Assembly (NCBI GenBank): GCA_035281745.1
Contig: DATEDI010000012.1
Coordinates: 1-64,000, forward strand
Length of the DNA stretch: 64,000 bases
Source: 66-474 sp035281745
Lineage (GTDB): Bacteria; Pseudomonadota; Gammaproteobacteria; Xanthomonadales; Rhodanobacteraceae
Reading direction: 5' to 3'
The notes under the pieces: model-generated
Databases searched by the model: none
What the model saw: only the letters and a program-made list of their open reading frames with translations
What the model was told of the DNA's origin: nothing
Shown here: positions 24,715-33,877 of the stretch, piece after piece
How the letters are laid out: each line of letters begins with the position of its first letter
Numbering within the stretch: position 1 is the stretch's first letter
Program-made: the position numbers and the translations under genes

Positions 24715-26058
24715 ATGAGCAGTGACTTTAGCGGCAATCGCGAAGGCAACCTCGAAGCCCCGACCCGTCATCCGCTGGGCCAGGATGGTCCGGAGTTCCT
24801 CGATCAGGCCGCGCTCGAAAAGGAGATGGAGCGCATCTTCAACATCTGCCACGGCTGCCGCCGCTGCGTCAGCCTGTGCCACGCCTTCCCCACCCTGTTC
24901 GACCTGATCGACGAATCGGAAACGATGGAGATCGACGGCGTCGACAAGGCCGATTACGGCAAGGTGGTCGAGCAGTGTTACCTGTGCGATCTGTGCTATC
25001 AGACCAAGTGTCCGTACGTGCCGCCGCATCCGTGGAACGTGGATTTTCCGCACCTGATGCTGCGTGCCAAGGCGTTCGAATTCGAACGCGAGGGCAGCTC
25101 GCTCGGCAACCGATTCTTGTCCGACACCACCACGGTCGGCCGAATCGCCGCGCGGCCGGTGATCGCGGAAACCGTCAATGCATTGAACCGCAGCAAGCCA
25201 GCGCGGAAGTTGCTGGACAAGACCCTGCATGTGCACCCCGATGCCGAGGTCCCCGAATACAAACATCCGCGTGCGCGCAAAAAGCTCCGCAAGCTGGACG
25301 CCGCCGGAAGCGCGACACCAGCCGGGCGCAGCCGCGGAAAAGTCGCGATCTTCGCAACCTGCTATTGCGACAGCGTGTTGCCGCAAGTCGTCGACGATTT
25401 GGCCGCCGTGCTTGTCCACAACGATATTCCGGTGAAACTGGTCTCGAAGGAAGTCTGCTGCGGCATGCCGAAGCTGGAACTCGGCGACCTAGCCTCGGTC
25501 ACGAAATACAAGAACGAAAACATCCCGGTACTCGCGCGAGCCGTGCGCGACGGTTTCGATCTCATCGCCGCGATCCCGTCCTGCGTGCTGATGTTCAAGC
25601 AGGAATTGCCCTTGATGTTTCCCGACGACGAAGACGTGAAACGGGTGCAGGGTGCGTTTTTCGATCCGTTCGAATACCTCGCCGAGCGCCACGCGGCGGG
25701 TTTGCTGAAGACCGACTTCAAGGCTTCGCTGGGCAAGCTCGCCTGGCACGTCGCCTGCCACCAGCGGGTGCAGAAGATCGGGCCGAAGACGCGCGACATC
25801 CTGTCGCTGGTGCCCGACACGGAGGTCGTCACCATCGAACGCTGTTCGGGCCACGACGGCACCTACGGGGTCAAGACGCAGACCTACGCGCTGTCCCGCA
25901 AGATCGCGAAGCCGGTCGAGCGCCGGATCGCGGAATCCGGCGCCGCGATCAGCACCAGCGACTGTCCGATGGCAGGCGCACACCTCGCGCACGGTTTGAA
26001 CGATCAACCGCCGCAACAGCATCCGCTTTCGCTGCTGCGAAAGGCGTACGGGATCTAA
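24715..26058 (+). CDS. (Fe-S)-binding oxidoreductase, HdrD/GlpC-like, with CCG domains
   Basis: A 447-residue protein with two [4Fe-4S] motifs near the N-terminus (CHGCRRCVSLCHAF and CYLCDLCYQTKCPY) and two cysteine-rich CCG domains (CYCD...VCCGMP and ACHQ...CSGHDG), as in heterodisulfide reductase subunit D and anaerobic glycerol-3-phosphate dehydrogenase GlpC. There is no transmembrane segment or flavin domain. GAGGAAA lies 9 nt before ATG 24715. It sits between rubrerythrin and DUF3501 genes; this trio recurs in proteobacteria, which makes the protein a candidate electron donor to rubrerythrin. That role is an inference. Confidence 0.88.
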   Translation: MSSDFSGNREGNLEAPTRHPLGQDGPEFLDQAALEKEMERIFNICHGCRRCVSLCHAFPTLFDLIDESETMEIDGVDKADYGKVVEQCYLCDLCYQTKCPYVPPHPWNVDFPHLMLRAKAFEFEREGSSLGNRFLSDTTTVGRIAARPVIAETVNALNRSKPARKLLDKTLHVHPDAEVPEYKHPRARKKLRKLDAAGSATPAGRSRGKVAIFATCYCDSVLPQVVDDLAAVLVHNDIPVKLVSKEVCCGMPKLELGDLASVTKYKNENIPVLARAVRDGFDLIAAIPSCVLMFKQELPLMFPDDEDVKRVQGAFFDPFEYLAERHAAGLLKTDFKASLGKLAWHVACHQRVQKIGPKTRDILSLVPDTEVVTIERCSGHDGTYGVKTQTYALSRKIAKPVERRIAESGAAISTSDCPMAGAHLAHGLNDQPPQQHPLSLLRKAYGI

Positions 26059-26148
26059 CGCCTCTCCCGACTGAAGAGGAATTGGTGGGGGTACGTATAT
26101 CCATTGATTGAAGTCATGCGCTGCCCGAACCGTCACGCGGCGCTGCGC

Positions 26149-26181
26149 GCCACCTTCTCCCGCAGGCAGAGGGGAAAACAG
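26149..26181 (+). repeat. CACCTTCTCCC-type palindromic repeat, degenerate copy
   Basis: CACCTTCTCCCGCAGGCAGA and the following GGGGAAAA form an imperfect hairpin. A closely similar, more symmetric copy lies between sufC and sufB at 38437-38463. The unit occupies the 136-bp gap between the Fe-S protein and DUF3501 genes, an intra-operon position like that of the suf copy. Confidence 0.6.
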
Positions 26182-26194
26182 GATTTTTGAAATC

Positions 26195-26776
26195 ATGAAG
26201 CCACTTGCCCAAAACGACCTCCTGTCCCTCGAACAATACGCGCGCGAACGCGCCGACTTCCGCACGCGTGTACTCGCCCACAAGCGCGACCGCAAGGTCC
26301 GGGTCGGCGAGCACGTCACGTTGCTGTTCGAGGATCGCCTGACCGTCCAGTACCAGATCCAGGAAATGCTGCGCGCGGAGAAAATATTCGAAGCGGAAGG
26401 CATCGCCGAAGAACTGGGTTCCTACAACCCGCTGATCCCGGACGGCAGCAACCTCAAGTGCACGATGCTGATCGAATACGACGACGTCGAGGTGCGCAAA
26501 CGCGAACTGCTGCGCCTGCGCAACATCGAGCACGGGGTGCAGCTTGTCATGGGCGACCGCGCGCCCGTCAAGGCGATCGCCGACGAGGACCTGCCGCGCA
26601 GCGACGACGAGAAGACCGCCGCCGTACATTTCCTGCGCTTCGAACTGGATGCCGCGGCCATCGCCGATTTCAAACGCGGCGCGAATGCGATGTTTCGCAT
26701 CGAACACGCGAACTACCACGCCGAGGCGCGCCTCAACGAAGCGCAACAGAAGGCACTGGCCGCGGATTTCGACTGA
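26195..26776 (+). CDS. DUF3501 family protein
   Basis: A 193-residue soluble protein without signal peptide or membrane segment. It begins MKPLAQNDLLSLEQYARERADFR, has a conserved LTVQYQIQEMLRAEKIF block, and ends with HANYHAEARL. I recognise it as the DUF3501 family, whose function is not known to me. It is consistently found with rubrerythrin and HdrD/GlpC-like genes, as here. The first in-frame ATG with a good context is at 26195, although the Shine-Dalgarno sequence is weak (AGGATTTTTGAAATC). Confidence 0.85.
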   Translation: MKPLAQNDLLSLEQYARERADFRTRVLAHKRDRKVRVGEHVTLLFEDRLTVQYQIQEMLRAEKIFEAEGIAEELGSYNPLIPDGSNLKCTMLIEYDDVEVRKRELLRLRNIEHGVQLVMGDRAPVKAIADEDLPRSDDEKTAAVHFLRFELDAAAIADFKRGANAMFRIEHANYHAEARLNEAQQKALAADFD

Positions 26777-26811
26777 GGTATCCTCGTCCCGGGAACCATG
26801 GGGGCAAACCG

Positions 26812-27414
26812 ATGCGGCACTGGAAAGCCTGGCTGCTGCTTGCCCTGGCAGTGTGGGCCGGCTGGTCCTGGTGGGGCGGCCGACCGGTTGCGCGCGCCGC
26901 CGGCGTCATCGCGCCCGACGATCCCGTGCAGGTCGATTTCGGCTCCCCGCAGTCGCCGATCGCTCTGGAACATGCGACCCTGCACCCGCTCGCCAGGTTC
27001 TCCCTGACTGCACGCGTGCTGTCCCGCGAGGACTATCGCTTCGACGCCGAATCAGCCCTCTCGCCCACCGACCTCGCATTGGGCTGGGGTCGAATGTCGG
27101 ACAGCTCGGTGTTGCACGACATCGACGTCGGCCAGAGCGGACGGTTCTACCACTGGCAGGTGAAGTCGTTTCCGATTCCACGGCGGGAGATCGAATCCCA
27201 CAGCGCCAACATGCACATGGTTCCGGCGAATGCGCAGGTCGCCCATGCGCTGAAGCGCGTACGCGCCGGTGACGTCGTCACGCTCGCTGGCTTGCTCGTC
27301 GAAGCCGACAAACCGAGCGGCTGGCGCTGGCGCAGTTCGATGGCGCGCACCGATACGGGGGCTGGCGCGTGCGAACTGGTGTACGTCCAGGATCTCCGAA
27401 TCGAACCGCGTTGA
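26812..27414 (+). CDS. Conserved hypothetical protein with N-terminal membrane anchor
   Basis: A 200-residue protein with one hydrophobic segment (AWLLLALAVWAGWSWW) close to the N-terminus, which is either an uncleaved anchor or a signal peptide. The rest includes YRFDAESALSPTDLALGWG, HWQVKSFPIPRREI and a small beta-rich region with GDVVTLAGLLVEA. Similar proteins occur in many proteobacteria but no function is recognised. It starts 35 nt after the DUF3501 gene and is probably co-transcribed. The ATG at 26812 follows GGGGGCAAACCG, a weak but plausible ribosome-binding site. Confidence 0.7.
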   Translation: MRHWKAWLLLALAVWAGWSWWGGRPVARAAGVIAPDDPVQVDFGSPQSPIALEHATLHPLARFSLTARVLSREDYRFDAESALSPTDLALGWGRMSDSSVLHDIDVGQSGRFYHWQVKSFPIPRREIESHSANMHMVPANAQVAHALKRVRAGDVVTLAGLLVEADKPSGWRWRSSMARTDTGAGACELVYVQDLRIEPR

Positions 27415-27438
27415 AACCGGCGCGCCCGTGACTGCTGC

Positions 27439-28098
27439 TCAGCGCGTCAGGATGCGCTTCGGGCGGATCGGCAGCTTGCCGCGCCAGTACTGCAGCAGGA
27501 TGAAACCGCCCACCGCGCCGCCGAGGTGTGCGAAGTGCGCCACGCCGGACTCGTAACCGCTGACGCCGAAGAACAGCTCCAGCAGGATGTAGCCGATCAC
27601 GAACACCCATGCGGGCATCGGCACCGGGAAGAAGATCAGGAACATCTTCATGCGCGGATACATCACGCCGAACGCCACCAGCAGCCCGAAGATCGCGCCC
27701 GACGCGCCGATGGTCGGATAGAACTTGTGCACGAAGAAATGCCCGACCAGCAGGTGGGCGATCGCCGCGGTCACCGCGCAGAAGAAGTAATAGAACGTGT
27801 AGTGCTTGGCCCCCAGCAGGTGCTCGATGGGGCCGCCGAACATCCACAGCGCGAACATGTTGAAGAAGATGTGGCCCCAGCCACCATGCAGGAATGCGTA
27901 GGTGATGATCTGCCAGAACTGGAACCCGACGTGGACCGCGCCACCATGCGGCAGCGCCGCCAGTTGCGACGGACCGACCGGCCACAACGCGCCATAGGCG
28001 ATCAGCAGCGGGTGCAGCGAAGGCACCAGTTCCAGCAGGAAGATCGCGACGTTCGCGATCAGCAGCGCGCGGGTGACGGGAGGCAGGTCGTAGAGCAT
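27439..28098 (-). CDS. Rhomboid-family intramembrane serine protease
   Basis: A 219-residue membrane protease with six or seven helices. Conserved features are HGGWGHIFFNM (residues 71-81; His and Asn of the oxyanion region), the nucleophile S133 in GASG and the base H191 in HFAHLGG. This is a complete Ser-His dyad of the bacterial GlpG-like group. The segment between helices 3 and 4 includes GGPIEHLLG, typical of bacterial rhomboids. ATG at 28098 gives MLYDLPPVTRALL. Substrates are unknown. It is convergent with the gene at 26.8-27.4 kb. Confidence 0.93.
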   Translation of the reverse strand: MLYDLPPVTRALLIANVAIFLLELVPSLHPLLIAYGALWPVGPSQLAALPHGGAVHVGFQFWQIITYAFLHGGWGHIFFNMFALWMFGGPIEHLLGAKHYTFYYFFCAVTAAIAHLLVGHFFVHKFYPTIGASGAIFGLLVAFGVMYPRMKMFLIFFPVPMPAWVFVIGYILLELFFGVSGYESGVAHFAHLGGAVGGFILLQYWRGKLPIRPKRILTR

Positions 28099-28145
28099 CG
28101 ATGGTCCTTGCGAGCGGTCAAGGGTAACCGCGCAAGCGTTCGTCG

Positions 28146-28586
28146 TCAGGTCCGCGCATCGGTCGCCGGCAGCCGCTTCAGGAAAATCGCCTGGCGCTTT
28201 TTCTCTGTGTAGCCCTCGCGCAGATAAAAACGATGCGCGCGCTCGCGCAGCACGTTGGAGCGCACCCGCACGCTCGCGTAACCCTGCTCGCGCGCCCACG
28301 CCTCGACCGCCGCAAGCAGCGCCGCACCGGCGCCGGAGCCACGCGCCGCCTCGTCCACCACCAGCGCCGCAAGTTCGACGAAGGGTTCGGCGATCAGCAA
28401 GCGTCGCGGCTCCGCATGCGCCACGGCGCACACCGCATCCTCCGCATCCAGCGCGACCAGCACTACGCCCCGTTCGACGTGCGCCAGACGGCGCACCATG
28501 GTCGGCACATCCGTCGGATAGCCGAGCTGGCCCGACAACGAAGCCAGCGCTTCTGCATCGGCAGGCGTGGCCTCGCGGACGCGCAC
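28146..28586 (-). CDS. GNAT family N-acetyltransferase
   Basis: A 146-residue acetyltransferase. The acetyl-CoA site is RGSGAGAALLAAVEAWA (the R/Q-x-x-G-x-G/A pattern) and the C-terminal part SVRVRSNVLRERAHRFYLREGY is the typical GNAT motif B with the Tyr general acid. It starts with GTG at 28586, only 4 nt after the upstream peptidase stop, so it is in the same operon. The acceptor substrate is unknown. Confidence 0.87.
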   Translation of the reverse strand: MRVREATPADAEALASLSGQLGYPTDVPTMVRRLAHVERGVVLVALDAEDAVCAVAHAEPRRLLIAEPFVELAALVVDEAARGSGAGAALLAAVEAWAREQGYASVRVRSNVLRERAHRFYLREGYTEKKRQAIFLKRLPATDART

Positions 28587-28590
28587 CGGG

Positions 28591-30036
28591 TCAGGTCAAG
28601 CCCTTCGCGCTTGCGCCCGCGTGCGCGGCGACCACGCCGGCCACCACCTGCGACACCTTCTTGCCGGTCGGAATGTGCAGGAACTCATTCGGGCCGTGCG
28701 CATTGGAATGCGGACCCAGCACGCCGGTGATCAGGAACTGCGCCTTCGGGAATTTCTCGCCCAACATGCCCATGAACGGAATGCTGCCGCCCTCGCCCAT
28801 GTACGCGGGCTGTGCACCGAATGCATCCTGCGAGGCCTGCGTCACCGCACCGTTCAACCAGTCGGAAAGCTGCGGCGCGTTCCAGCCACTGCCGTCCTTT
28901 TCCAGCTTGAAAGTCACTTTGGCGCCATACGGTGGCTCTTTTTCCAGCAGCCGTTTCACGAGTTCGCCGGCCTTGCTGCCATTGGCGGTCGGCGGCACCC
29001 GCAGACTCAATTTGAGGGACGTGCGCGGTCGCAACACGTTGCCCGCGCTTTCGAGCGGCGGCAGCCCACCCGCGCCGGTCACCGCCAGCTGCGGTCGCCA
29101 TGTGCGGTTGAGGATCAATTCGACCTTGTCGCCGCTGACCGGGCGCATGCCCTCCGTCCACGGGAACTTGGTGAATACGTCGTCGCCAAGAATGTCGGCG
29201 CACTGCTTGGCCTGCTCGATACGTTCGGCGGGAATGTCGACGTAGAGTTCCTTCGGCAGGATCGCACCGGTGGCGGGATCTTCAAGCCGCGACAACAGAT
29301 CGCGCAGGACGCGGAAGCTGTCCGGCACTACGCCGGAAGCGTCGCCCGAATGCACGCCCTCAGTCAGCACCTCGACCACCAATTCGCCGCCGGTCATGCC
29401 GCGCAGCGACGTGGTCAGCCACAACTGGTCGTAATTGGCGCAGCCGGAATCGAGGCACACCACCAGCGAAGGCGAACCGATGCGCGGCAAGAGGTGATCG
29501 ACGTAGTGCGGCAGGTCGTAGCTGCCCGATTCCTCGCAGGCCTCGATCATCACCACGCAGCGCGCGTGCGGCACGCCCTGCTCGTGCAGCGCCAGCAGCG
29601 CCGACAGCGAACCGAAGATCGCGTAGCCATCGTCGGCGCCGCCGCGGCCATACAGGCGATCACCTTTCAGCACCGGTGTCCACGGACCTAGGCCTTCGCT
29701 CCAGCCGGTCATTTCCGGCTGCTTGTCGAGGTGGCCGTACAGCAGCACGCAGTCGTCGGCGCGCGCTTCGTTTCCGGATGCGGGCACGTCGATGAAGATC
29801 AATGGAGTGCGGTTCGGAAGGCGCACCACTTCCAGCGTTGCACCCGGCAGCGATTCCAGCTTCGCGCGCGCCCACTTCTCCATCAGCGCAACCGCCGCGT
29901 CCATGTAACCATGCGCGGCCCATTCCTTGTCGAACATGGGCGACTTGTTGGGAATCTTGATGTACTCGACGAGTCGCGGGACCACTTCATCGTCCCACAA
30001 CTTGCCGATGAAGGATCGGGCCTTGCCTGCATCCAT
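28591..30036 (-). CDS. M20 family dipeptidase/metallopeptidase
   Basis: A 481-residue cytosolic zinc peptidase of the M20 clan. Metal-site motifs are visible in order: LLYGHLDKQPE (His, Asp), GRGGADDGYA (bridging Asp), EACEESGS (catalytic Glu-Glu), CLDSGC and, near the C-terminus, GPHSNAHGPNEF (His). GVHSGDASG lies in the dimerisation lid. The layout matches carnosinase-like peptidases that cut dipeptides or short peptides. GAGGAG precedes ATG 30036 by 9 nt. A GNAT gene follows in the same operon. The upstream spacer to 30217 holds no recognised gene. Confidence 0.92.
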   Translation of the reverse strand: MDAGKARSFIGKLWDDEVVPRLVEYIKIPNKSPMFDKEWAAHGYMDAAVALMEKWARAKLESLPGATLEVVRLPNRTPLIFIDVPASGNEARADDCVLLYGHLDKQPEMTGWSEGLGPWTPVLKGDRLYGRGGADDGYAIFGSLSALLALHEQGVPHARCVVMIEACEESGSYDLPHYVDHLLPRIGSPSLVVCLDSGCANYDQLWLTTSLRGMTGGELVVEVLTEGVHSGDASGVVPDSFRVLRDLLSRLEDPATGAILPKELYVDIPAERIEQAKQCADILGDDVFTKFPWTEGMRPVSGDKVELILNRTWRPQLAVTGAGGLPPLESAGNVLRPRTSLKLSLRVPPTANGSKAGELVKRLLEKEPPYGAKVTFKLEKDGSGWNAPQLSDWLNGAVTQASQDAFGAQPAYMGEGGSIPFMGMLGEKFPKAQFLITGVLGPHSNAHGPNEFLHIPTGKKVSQVVAGVVAAHAGASAKGLT

Positions 30037-30217
30037 CGGACACACTCCTCGATGAAACAATGCGGCAGTGTAACAGCGGCGCAGTCGGACGATTCCGACA
30101 CGCGACCGCTGCAGCGACCGACACAAGGGCGGCGAACGCGCCGGCTGTGGCAGCCCGCGGCGCGCGGCAAGCTGTTCCCACACGCCGCAGCCGCGGCGAT
30201 CATCGGAGAGGAAAACC

Positions 30218-30541
30218 ATGTTCAAGAAGACACTTTGCGCACTCGCGCTCTGCCTCGCCATGGCGCTGCCGGCCTTCGCCGCCACGCCGGTCAACATCAA
30301 CACGGCCGATGCGCAAACCATCGCCACCTCGCTCGATGGCGTCGGGATCAGCAAGGCGCAGGCGATCGTGGCGTATCGCAAGACCCACGGCGCGTTCAAG
30401 AACGTGGACGACGTCGGCAACGTCAAGGGCATCGGCACCAAGACGCTGGCGCGCAACCGCGATGCGATCCACCTCAGTGGCAGCTTCGCCCCTGCCGCCG
30501 CGCCGAAGTCGAAGCACGCGAAGCATCAGAAGAAGCAGTGA
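30218..30541 (+). CDS. ComEA-like exported helix-hairpin-helix DNA-binding protein
   Basis: A 107-residue secreted protein: signal peptide (ends AFA, about residue 21), then a ComEA-type double HhH domain (VNINTADAQTIATSLDGVG and VDDVGNVKGIGTKTLARN) and a Lys/His-rich tail (KSKHAKHQKKQ). Such proteins bind double-stranded DNA in the periplasm during natural transformation. It is short, with no membrane anchor beyond the signal peptide, as in Gram-negative ComEA. GGAGAGGAAAACC precedes the ATG. No other competence gene is adjacent. Confidence 0.9.
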   Translation: MFKKTLCALALCLAMALPAFAATPVNINTADAQTIATSLDGVGISKAQAIVAYRKTHGAFKNVDDVGNVKGIGTKTLARNRDAIHLSGSFAPAAAPKSKHAKHQKKQ

Positions 30542-30683
30542 TGGCGGCAGCGACGGTGACGCGGGGCGTGCCCCCGCGTCACCGGAGCATGCCCGCGCAT
30601 TTTGCGGCGGATCGCAGCAATCTATCGACCCTTGTCATTCCTGGGTGACCAGCATCCCTGCCGCCGCCGGATGACCCTGCCGT

Positions 30684-31190
30684 ATGACACGCAGTACACT
30701 CGCGCGTTTTCTTCGCGCGAGTGTTCCTGTGATCCTGCCCCGCTATCGCATCGGTCCGTCCACCATTCCCGGCGCCGGCAAGGGCGTGTTCCTGGAACAG
30801 GGGCTGCCGCAAGGCCGGATCATCGTGGCGCCAGACCGGATCGACCAGACATGGTCGTTCGCGGAGATCCTGTCCGATCCTGAACGCGCCAAACTGCTGC
30901 ACACATCGGTGCGTTGGTTCGAGGATCGCTACACGCTTTCTCCGGACTGGCCGGACGAGTGCTTCGTGAACCACAGCTTCGAACCCACAGGCTTGTGGCT
31001 GCTGGGCTTCATCTTCGCCGCGCGCACTCTCGATGCCGGCGAGGAAGTCACCGTGGACTACCGCCATCTGCTCGCACCGGGTCAGGAAGAGGAATTCCGC
31101 GACGCCCACACCGGCCAGCCGATCGTTGGCCATGCCTGGGACGAAAGTCTGCGCCTCGGCCTGGATGCGTTGCGCAAGCTGATCGGCTGA
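30684..31190 (+). CDS. SET domain-containing protein
   Basis: A 168-residue protein with SET-domain features: the first motif IPGAGKGVFLEQ, the SAM-binding NHSFEPTG (like NHS/NHSC) and the C-terminal AGEEVTVDYRHL (GEExxxDY). Such domains methylate protein lysines in eukaryotes and some bacteria; targets here are unknown. The start is uncertain: ATG 30684 adds about 15 Arg-rich residues before a GTG at 30729, and neither has a strong ribosome-binding site. It lies alone between the comEA-like gene and hutD. Confidence 0.85.
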   Translation: MTRSTLARFLRASVPVILPRYRIGPSTIPGAGKGVFLEQGLPQGRIIVAPDRIDQTWSFAEILSDPERAKLLHTSVRWFEDRYTLSPDWPDECFVNHSFEPTGLWLLGFIFAARTLDAGEEVTVDYRHLLAPGQEEEFRDAHTGQPIVGHAWDESLRLGLDALRKLIG

Positions 31191-31218
31191 CGACAACCGC
31201 CATCGCTATCATCACGCG

Positions 31219-31791
31219 GTGCCACGACTGCAAGCCATTCCACGCAGCGCCCAGCGTGAAGAACCCTGGGCCAACGGTGCCGGCAGCACCACGGTGGTCC
31301 TGCGCGAACCCGATGATGCGAACTGGACGGTCCGCATCAGCATTGCAAGAGTCGAACGCGAGGGGCCGTTTTCCGAACTGCCCGGCACCCGGCGTACGCT
31401 GATCCCGCTCGATGCCCCGATGACCCTGCGTTTTGCGGACGGCCACGAACTCGCCGGTCCACGCTTCCGGACAATCGAGTTCGACGGCGTGCCCGCGCCG
31501 ATTGGCGTACTGCCGGAAGGCCCAACTCGCGATTTCAATCTGATGCTGCGGGGCGACGCTGGCGGCGAGGCGCTGTCCCGAACCTTGCTCGATGCGATGG
31601 TGCTTCCGGTCGAAACCGGCGTGCGCTGGCTGGTCTATCTGGATTCGGGCCGTGCCGAGGTTCATGCAGATCCGGGCATGCGGACGGCATTGAACCCTGG
31701 CGACGCGACGCTGGTCTCACCCGGCGGTACGATGACGCCGGTCCGGATCGAGGGCGCCGGCGAAATCGTGCTCGTCAAGCTGTACGCTTGA
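31219..31791 (+). CDS. HutD/Ves family cupin protein
   Basis: A 190-residue double-cupin protein with the family hallmarks REEPWANGAGSTTVVL at the N-terminus (WxNGxGxT), WTVRISIARVEREGPFSELPG and TRDFNLMLRG (NxM). HutD accompanies histidine-utilisation genes in pseudomonads and is called Ves in E. coli; its role is thought to be regulatory or protective. No hut genes are near. It starts with GTG. The two-component system begins 34 nt downstream, so co-transcription is possible. Confidence 0.85.
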   Translation: MPRLQAIPRSAQREEPWANGAGSTTVVLREPDDANWTVRISIARVEREGPFSELPGTRRTLIPLDAPMTLRFADGHELAGPRFRTIEFDGVPAPIGVLPEGPTRDFNLMLRGDAGGEALSRTLLDAMVLPVETGVRWLVYLDSGRAEVHADPGMRTALNPGDATLVSPGGTMTPVRIEGAGEIVLVKLYA

Positions 31792-31825
31792 TATTCTCTC
31801 CACTTCGTTCGGACGGGGCGTCGAC

Positions 31826-32500
31826 ATGCGGATGCTGGTGGTCGAGGACGATGCGGCAATCGCCGATGCCGTTTGCGGGTCGCTGGAACGCGCCGGCCAT
31901 GCGGTCGATCACCTCGCCAATGGCAAGGCCGCGATCACCGCCCTGCAGGAACACGCCTTCGCACTGGTGGTGCTGGACCTCGGCCTGCCCGGCGAAGACG
32001 GCACCGAGGTGCTGCGCCGGTTGCGTGCGGCGCACGACGGCATTCCGGTACTGGTGATCACCGCGCGCGAAGAATTGGACCTTCGCATCCGCACCCTCGA
32101 TCTCGGGGCCGACGATTACCTGGTCAAGCCTTTCAGTCTTGCCGAATTCGACGCGCGGGTGCGCGCACTGTTGCGCCGCCAGAGCAACAGCGGCGTGCCG
32201 ATCCTGCAACTGGGCAAGCTGTCGATCGACCTCGCCGGCCGGCGCGTGCTGATGGACGACCATGCGCTCGATCTGACCGCGCGCGAATTCGCGCTGCTGG
32301 AAGTGCTGGCTTCGCGCCACAACCGCGTCACCTCGCGCGAACACGTGATCGAGGCCTTGTGCACATGGAATGATGCACTCACCGACAACGGACTCGACAT
32401 CGCCATTCATCGCCTGCGCCGCAAGCTCGAAGGCGGTGGGGTGAACCTGCGTACCGTGCGCGGGCTCGGCTACCTGCTCGAGGCCGACGATGGTCCGTAA
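31826..32500 (+). CDS. OmpR-family response regulator
   Basis: A 224-residue regulator: receiver domain with acidic D8/D9, phospho-acceptor D51 (VVLDLGLPG) and K in LVKPF, then a winged-helix DNA-binding domain (LDLTAREFALLEVLASR and the recognition helix with ALTDNGLDIAIHRLRRKL). It resembles the QseB/TctD group. Its 3' end overlaps the histidine kinase start by 11 nt, which couples their translation. The stimulus is unknown; TctD relatives control carboxylate transport. Confidence 0.93.
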   Translation: MRMLVVEDDAAIADAVCGSLERAGHAVDHLANGKAAITALQEHAFALVVLDLGLPGEDGTEVLRRLRAAHDGIPVLVITAREELDLRIRTLDLGADDYLVKPFSLAEFDARVRALLRRQSNSGVPILQLGKLSIDLAGRRVLMDDHALDLTAREFALLEVLASRHNRVTSREHVIEALCTWNDALTDNGLDIAIHRLRRKLEGGGVNLRTVRGLGYLLEADDGP

Positions 32501-33875
32501 CCCCAGCCTGCGTCGCCGCCTGCTGCTGTTCGTGTCGATGCCGCTGCTGGCGGTACTGGTGTGCGGCGGCATCATCAATTACGTGATCGGCCTGCACTAT
32601 GCGAACAAGGTCTACGATCGCTGGCTGCTGGACAGCGCCAACGCGATGGGCGACCTGGTCAACAGCGATGCCGGCCGCAACGAACTCAGCGAGCAGGCGC
32701 GCATCCTGTTGCACTTCTCGGTGAAGGATCGCAATGAATTCGCGGTGCGCAGCCTGCGTTACGGTGTGCTGGCCGGCGATCAGGACCTGCCGCAGCCGCG
32801 CCCGAGTCGCACGTCTTCGCAAAGCCCGGCGGTGTTCACGAATTTCAGCGACCATGGCCAGGCGATGCGGATGGTGTCGGTATTCATCGCCAACAAGGCC
32901 GATCCTGGCGACATCCTGGTGATTTCCACCGCCGAGACGGTGCACAAACGGCAGGCCTTGGCGCGCGAACTGCTGATTTCCACCGTGCCGATCGAGCTGT
33001 TGCTGATCTGCGTCGCGATGGCACTGGTATGGCTGGGCATCAACCGCGGCCTGCGCGTGCTGGAACCACTGGCGCATGAGATCCGGATGCGCGAAGCGGG
33101 CGACCTGTCGCCGCTGCGCACCATCGATGCCCCGCTGGAAGTGCAGCCGTTGGTCGCGACCATCGACGCACTGTTGTCGCGACTCGATCGCATGTTGCGT
33201 CAGCAGCAACGTTTCATCGCCGACGCCGCGCACCAGTTGCGCACGCCGCTGGCGGGACTTCGCTTGCAGGCCGAACGCGCGCTGGCCGATCCGCGTCCCG
33301 ACACCGTCCGCGAAGCGCTGGTGCACGTGGAGCGGCTTTCAGCCGGCACCGCGCGCGCGGCCGGCCAGTTGTTGGCGCTGGCGCGTGCGCAGGCGCCGGA
33401 TGAATCACTGGGCGCGGCGGCGCCGATGGACCTCGCCGAAGTGGTGCGCGACGAAGTGTCGGCGCGCGTGCCCGACGCGATCGCACATGGCATCGACCTT
33501 GGTTATCGCGGTCCCGAACACGGCGTGATCGTGATCGGCGACGCCGTGCTGCTGCGCGAAATGCTCGGCAATCTGATCGACAACGCTTCGCGTTACGGCA
33601 GCCGCGGCAACGCCATCGTCACCGTCAGCGTGCAAACCGACGCGGACGGCAGCAACGTGCTGAGCGTGCAGGACAACGGCCCCGGCGTCGCAGCGGAACT
33701 GATGCCGCGGCTCGGCGAACGGTTCTTCCGCGCGGTCGGCAACAACCACGAAGGCACGGGCCTGGGTTTGGCCATCGTGCGCGAAATCGCCGAGCGGCAT
33801 GGCGCAGACCTGGTGTTCTCCAACCACGCCGAGCCGCATGGCCTGCGCGTCGAGGTGCGGTTTCCGTCATGTTGA
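32490..33875 (+). CDS. Sensor histidine kinase, TctE/QseC-like
   Basis: A 461-residue inner-membrane kinase. Two membrane segments (about 10-33 and 164-184) enclose a periplasmic 2CSK_N-type sensor domain. The dimerisation/phosphoacceptor box FIADAAHQLRTPL has H248, and the ATPase has N (LGNLIDNASRYG), G1 (VQDNGPGV) and G2 (GTGLGLAIV) boxes. It forms a pair with the response regulator with an 11-nt overlap. The partner set matches the tricarboxylate-responsive TctDE type, but no transporter is adjacent. Confidence 0.93.
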   Translation: MVRNPSLRRRLLLFVSMPLLAVLVCGGIINYVIGLHYANKVYDRWLLDSANAMGDLVNSDAGRNELSEQARILLHFSVKDRNEFAVRSLRYGVLAGDQDLPQPRPSRTSSQSPAVFTNFSDHGQAMRMVSVFIANKADPGDILVISTAETVHKRQALARELLISTVPIELLLICVAMALVWLGINRGLRVLEPLAHEIRMREAGDLSPLRTIDAPLEVQPLVATIDALLSRLDRMLRQQQRFIADAAHQLRTPLAGLRLQAERALADPRPDTVREALVHVERLSAGTARAAGQLLALARAQAPDESLGAAAPMDLAEVVRDEVSARVPDAIAHGIDLGYRGPEHGVIVIGDAVLLREMLGNLIDNASRYGSRGNAIVTVSVQTDADGSNVLSVQDNGPGVAAELMPRLGERFFRAVGNNHEGTGLGLAIVREIAERHGADLVFSNHAEPHGLRVEVRFPSC

Positions 33876-33877
33876 TT

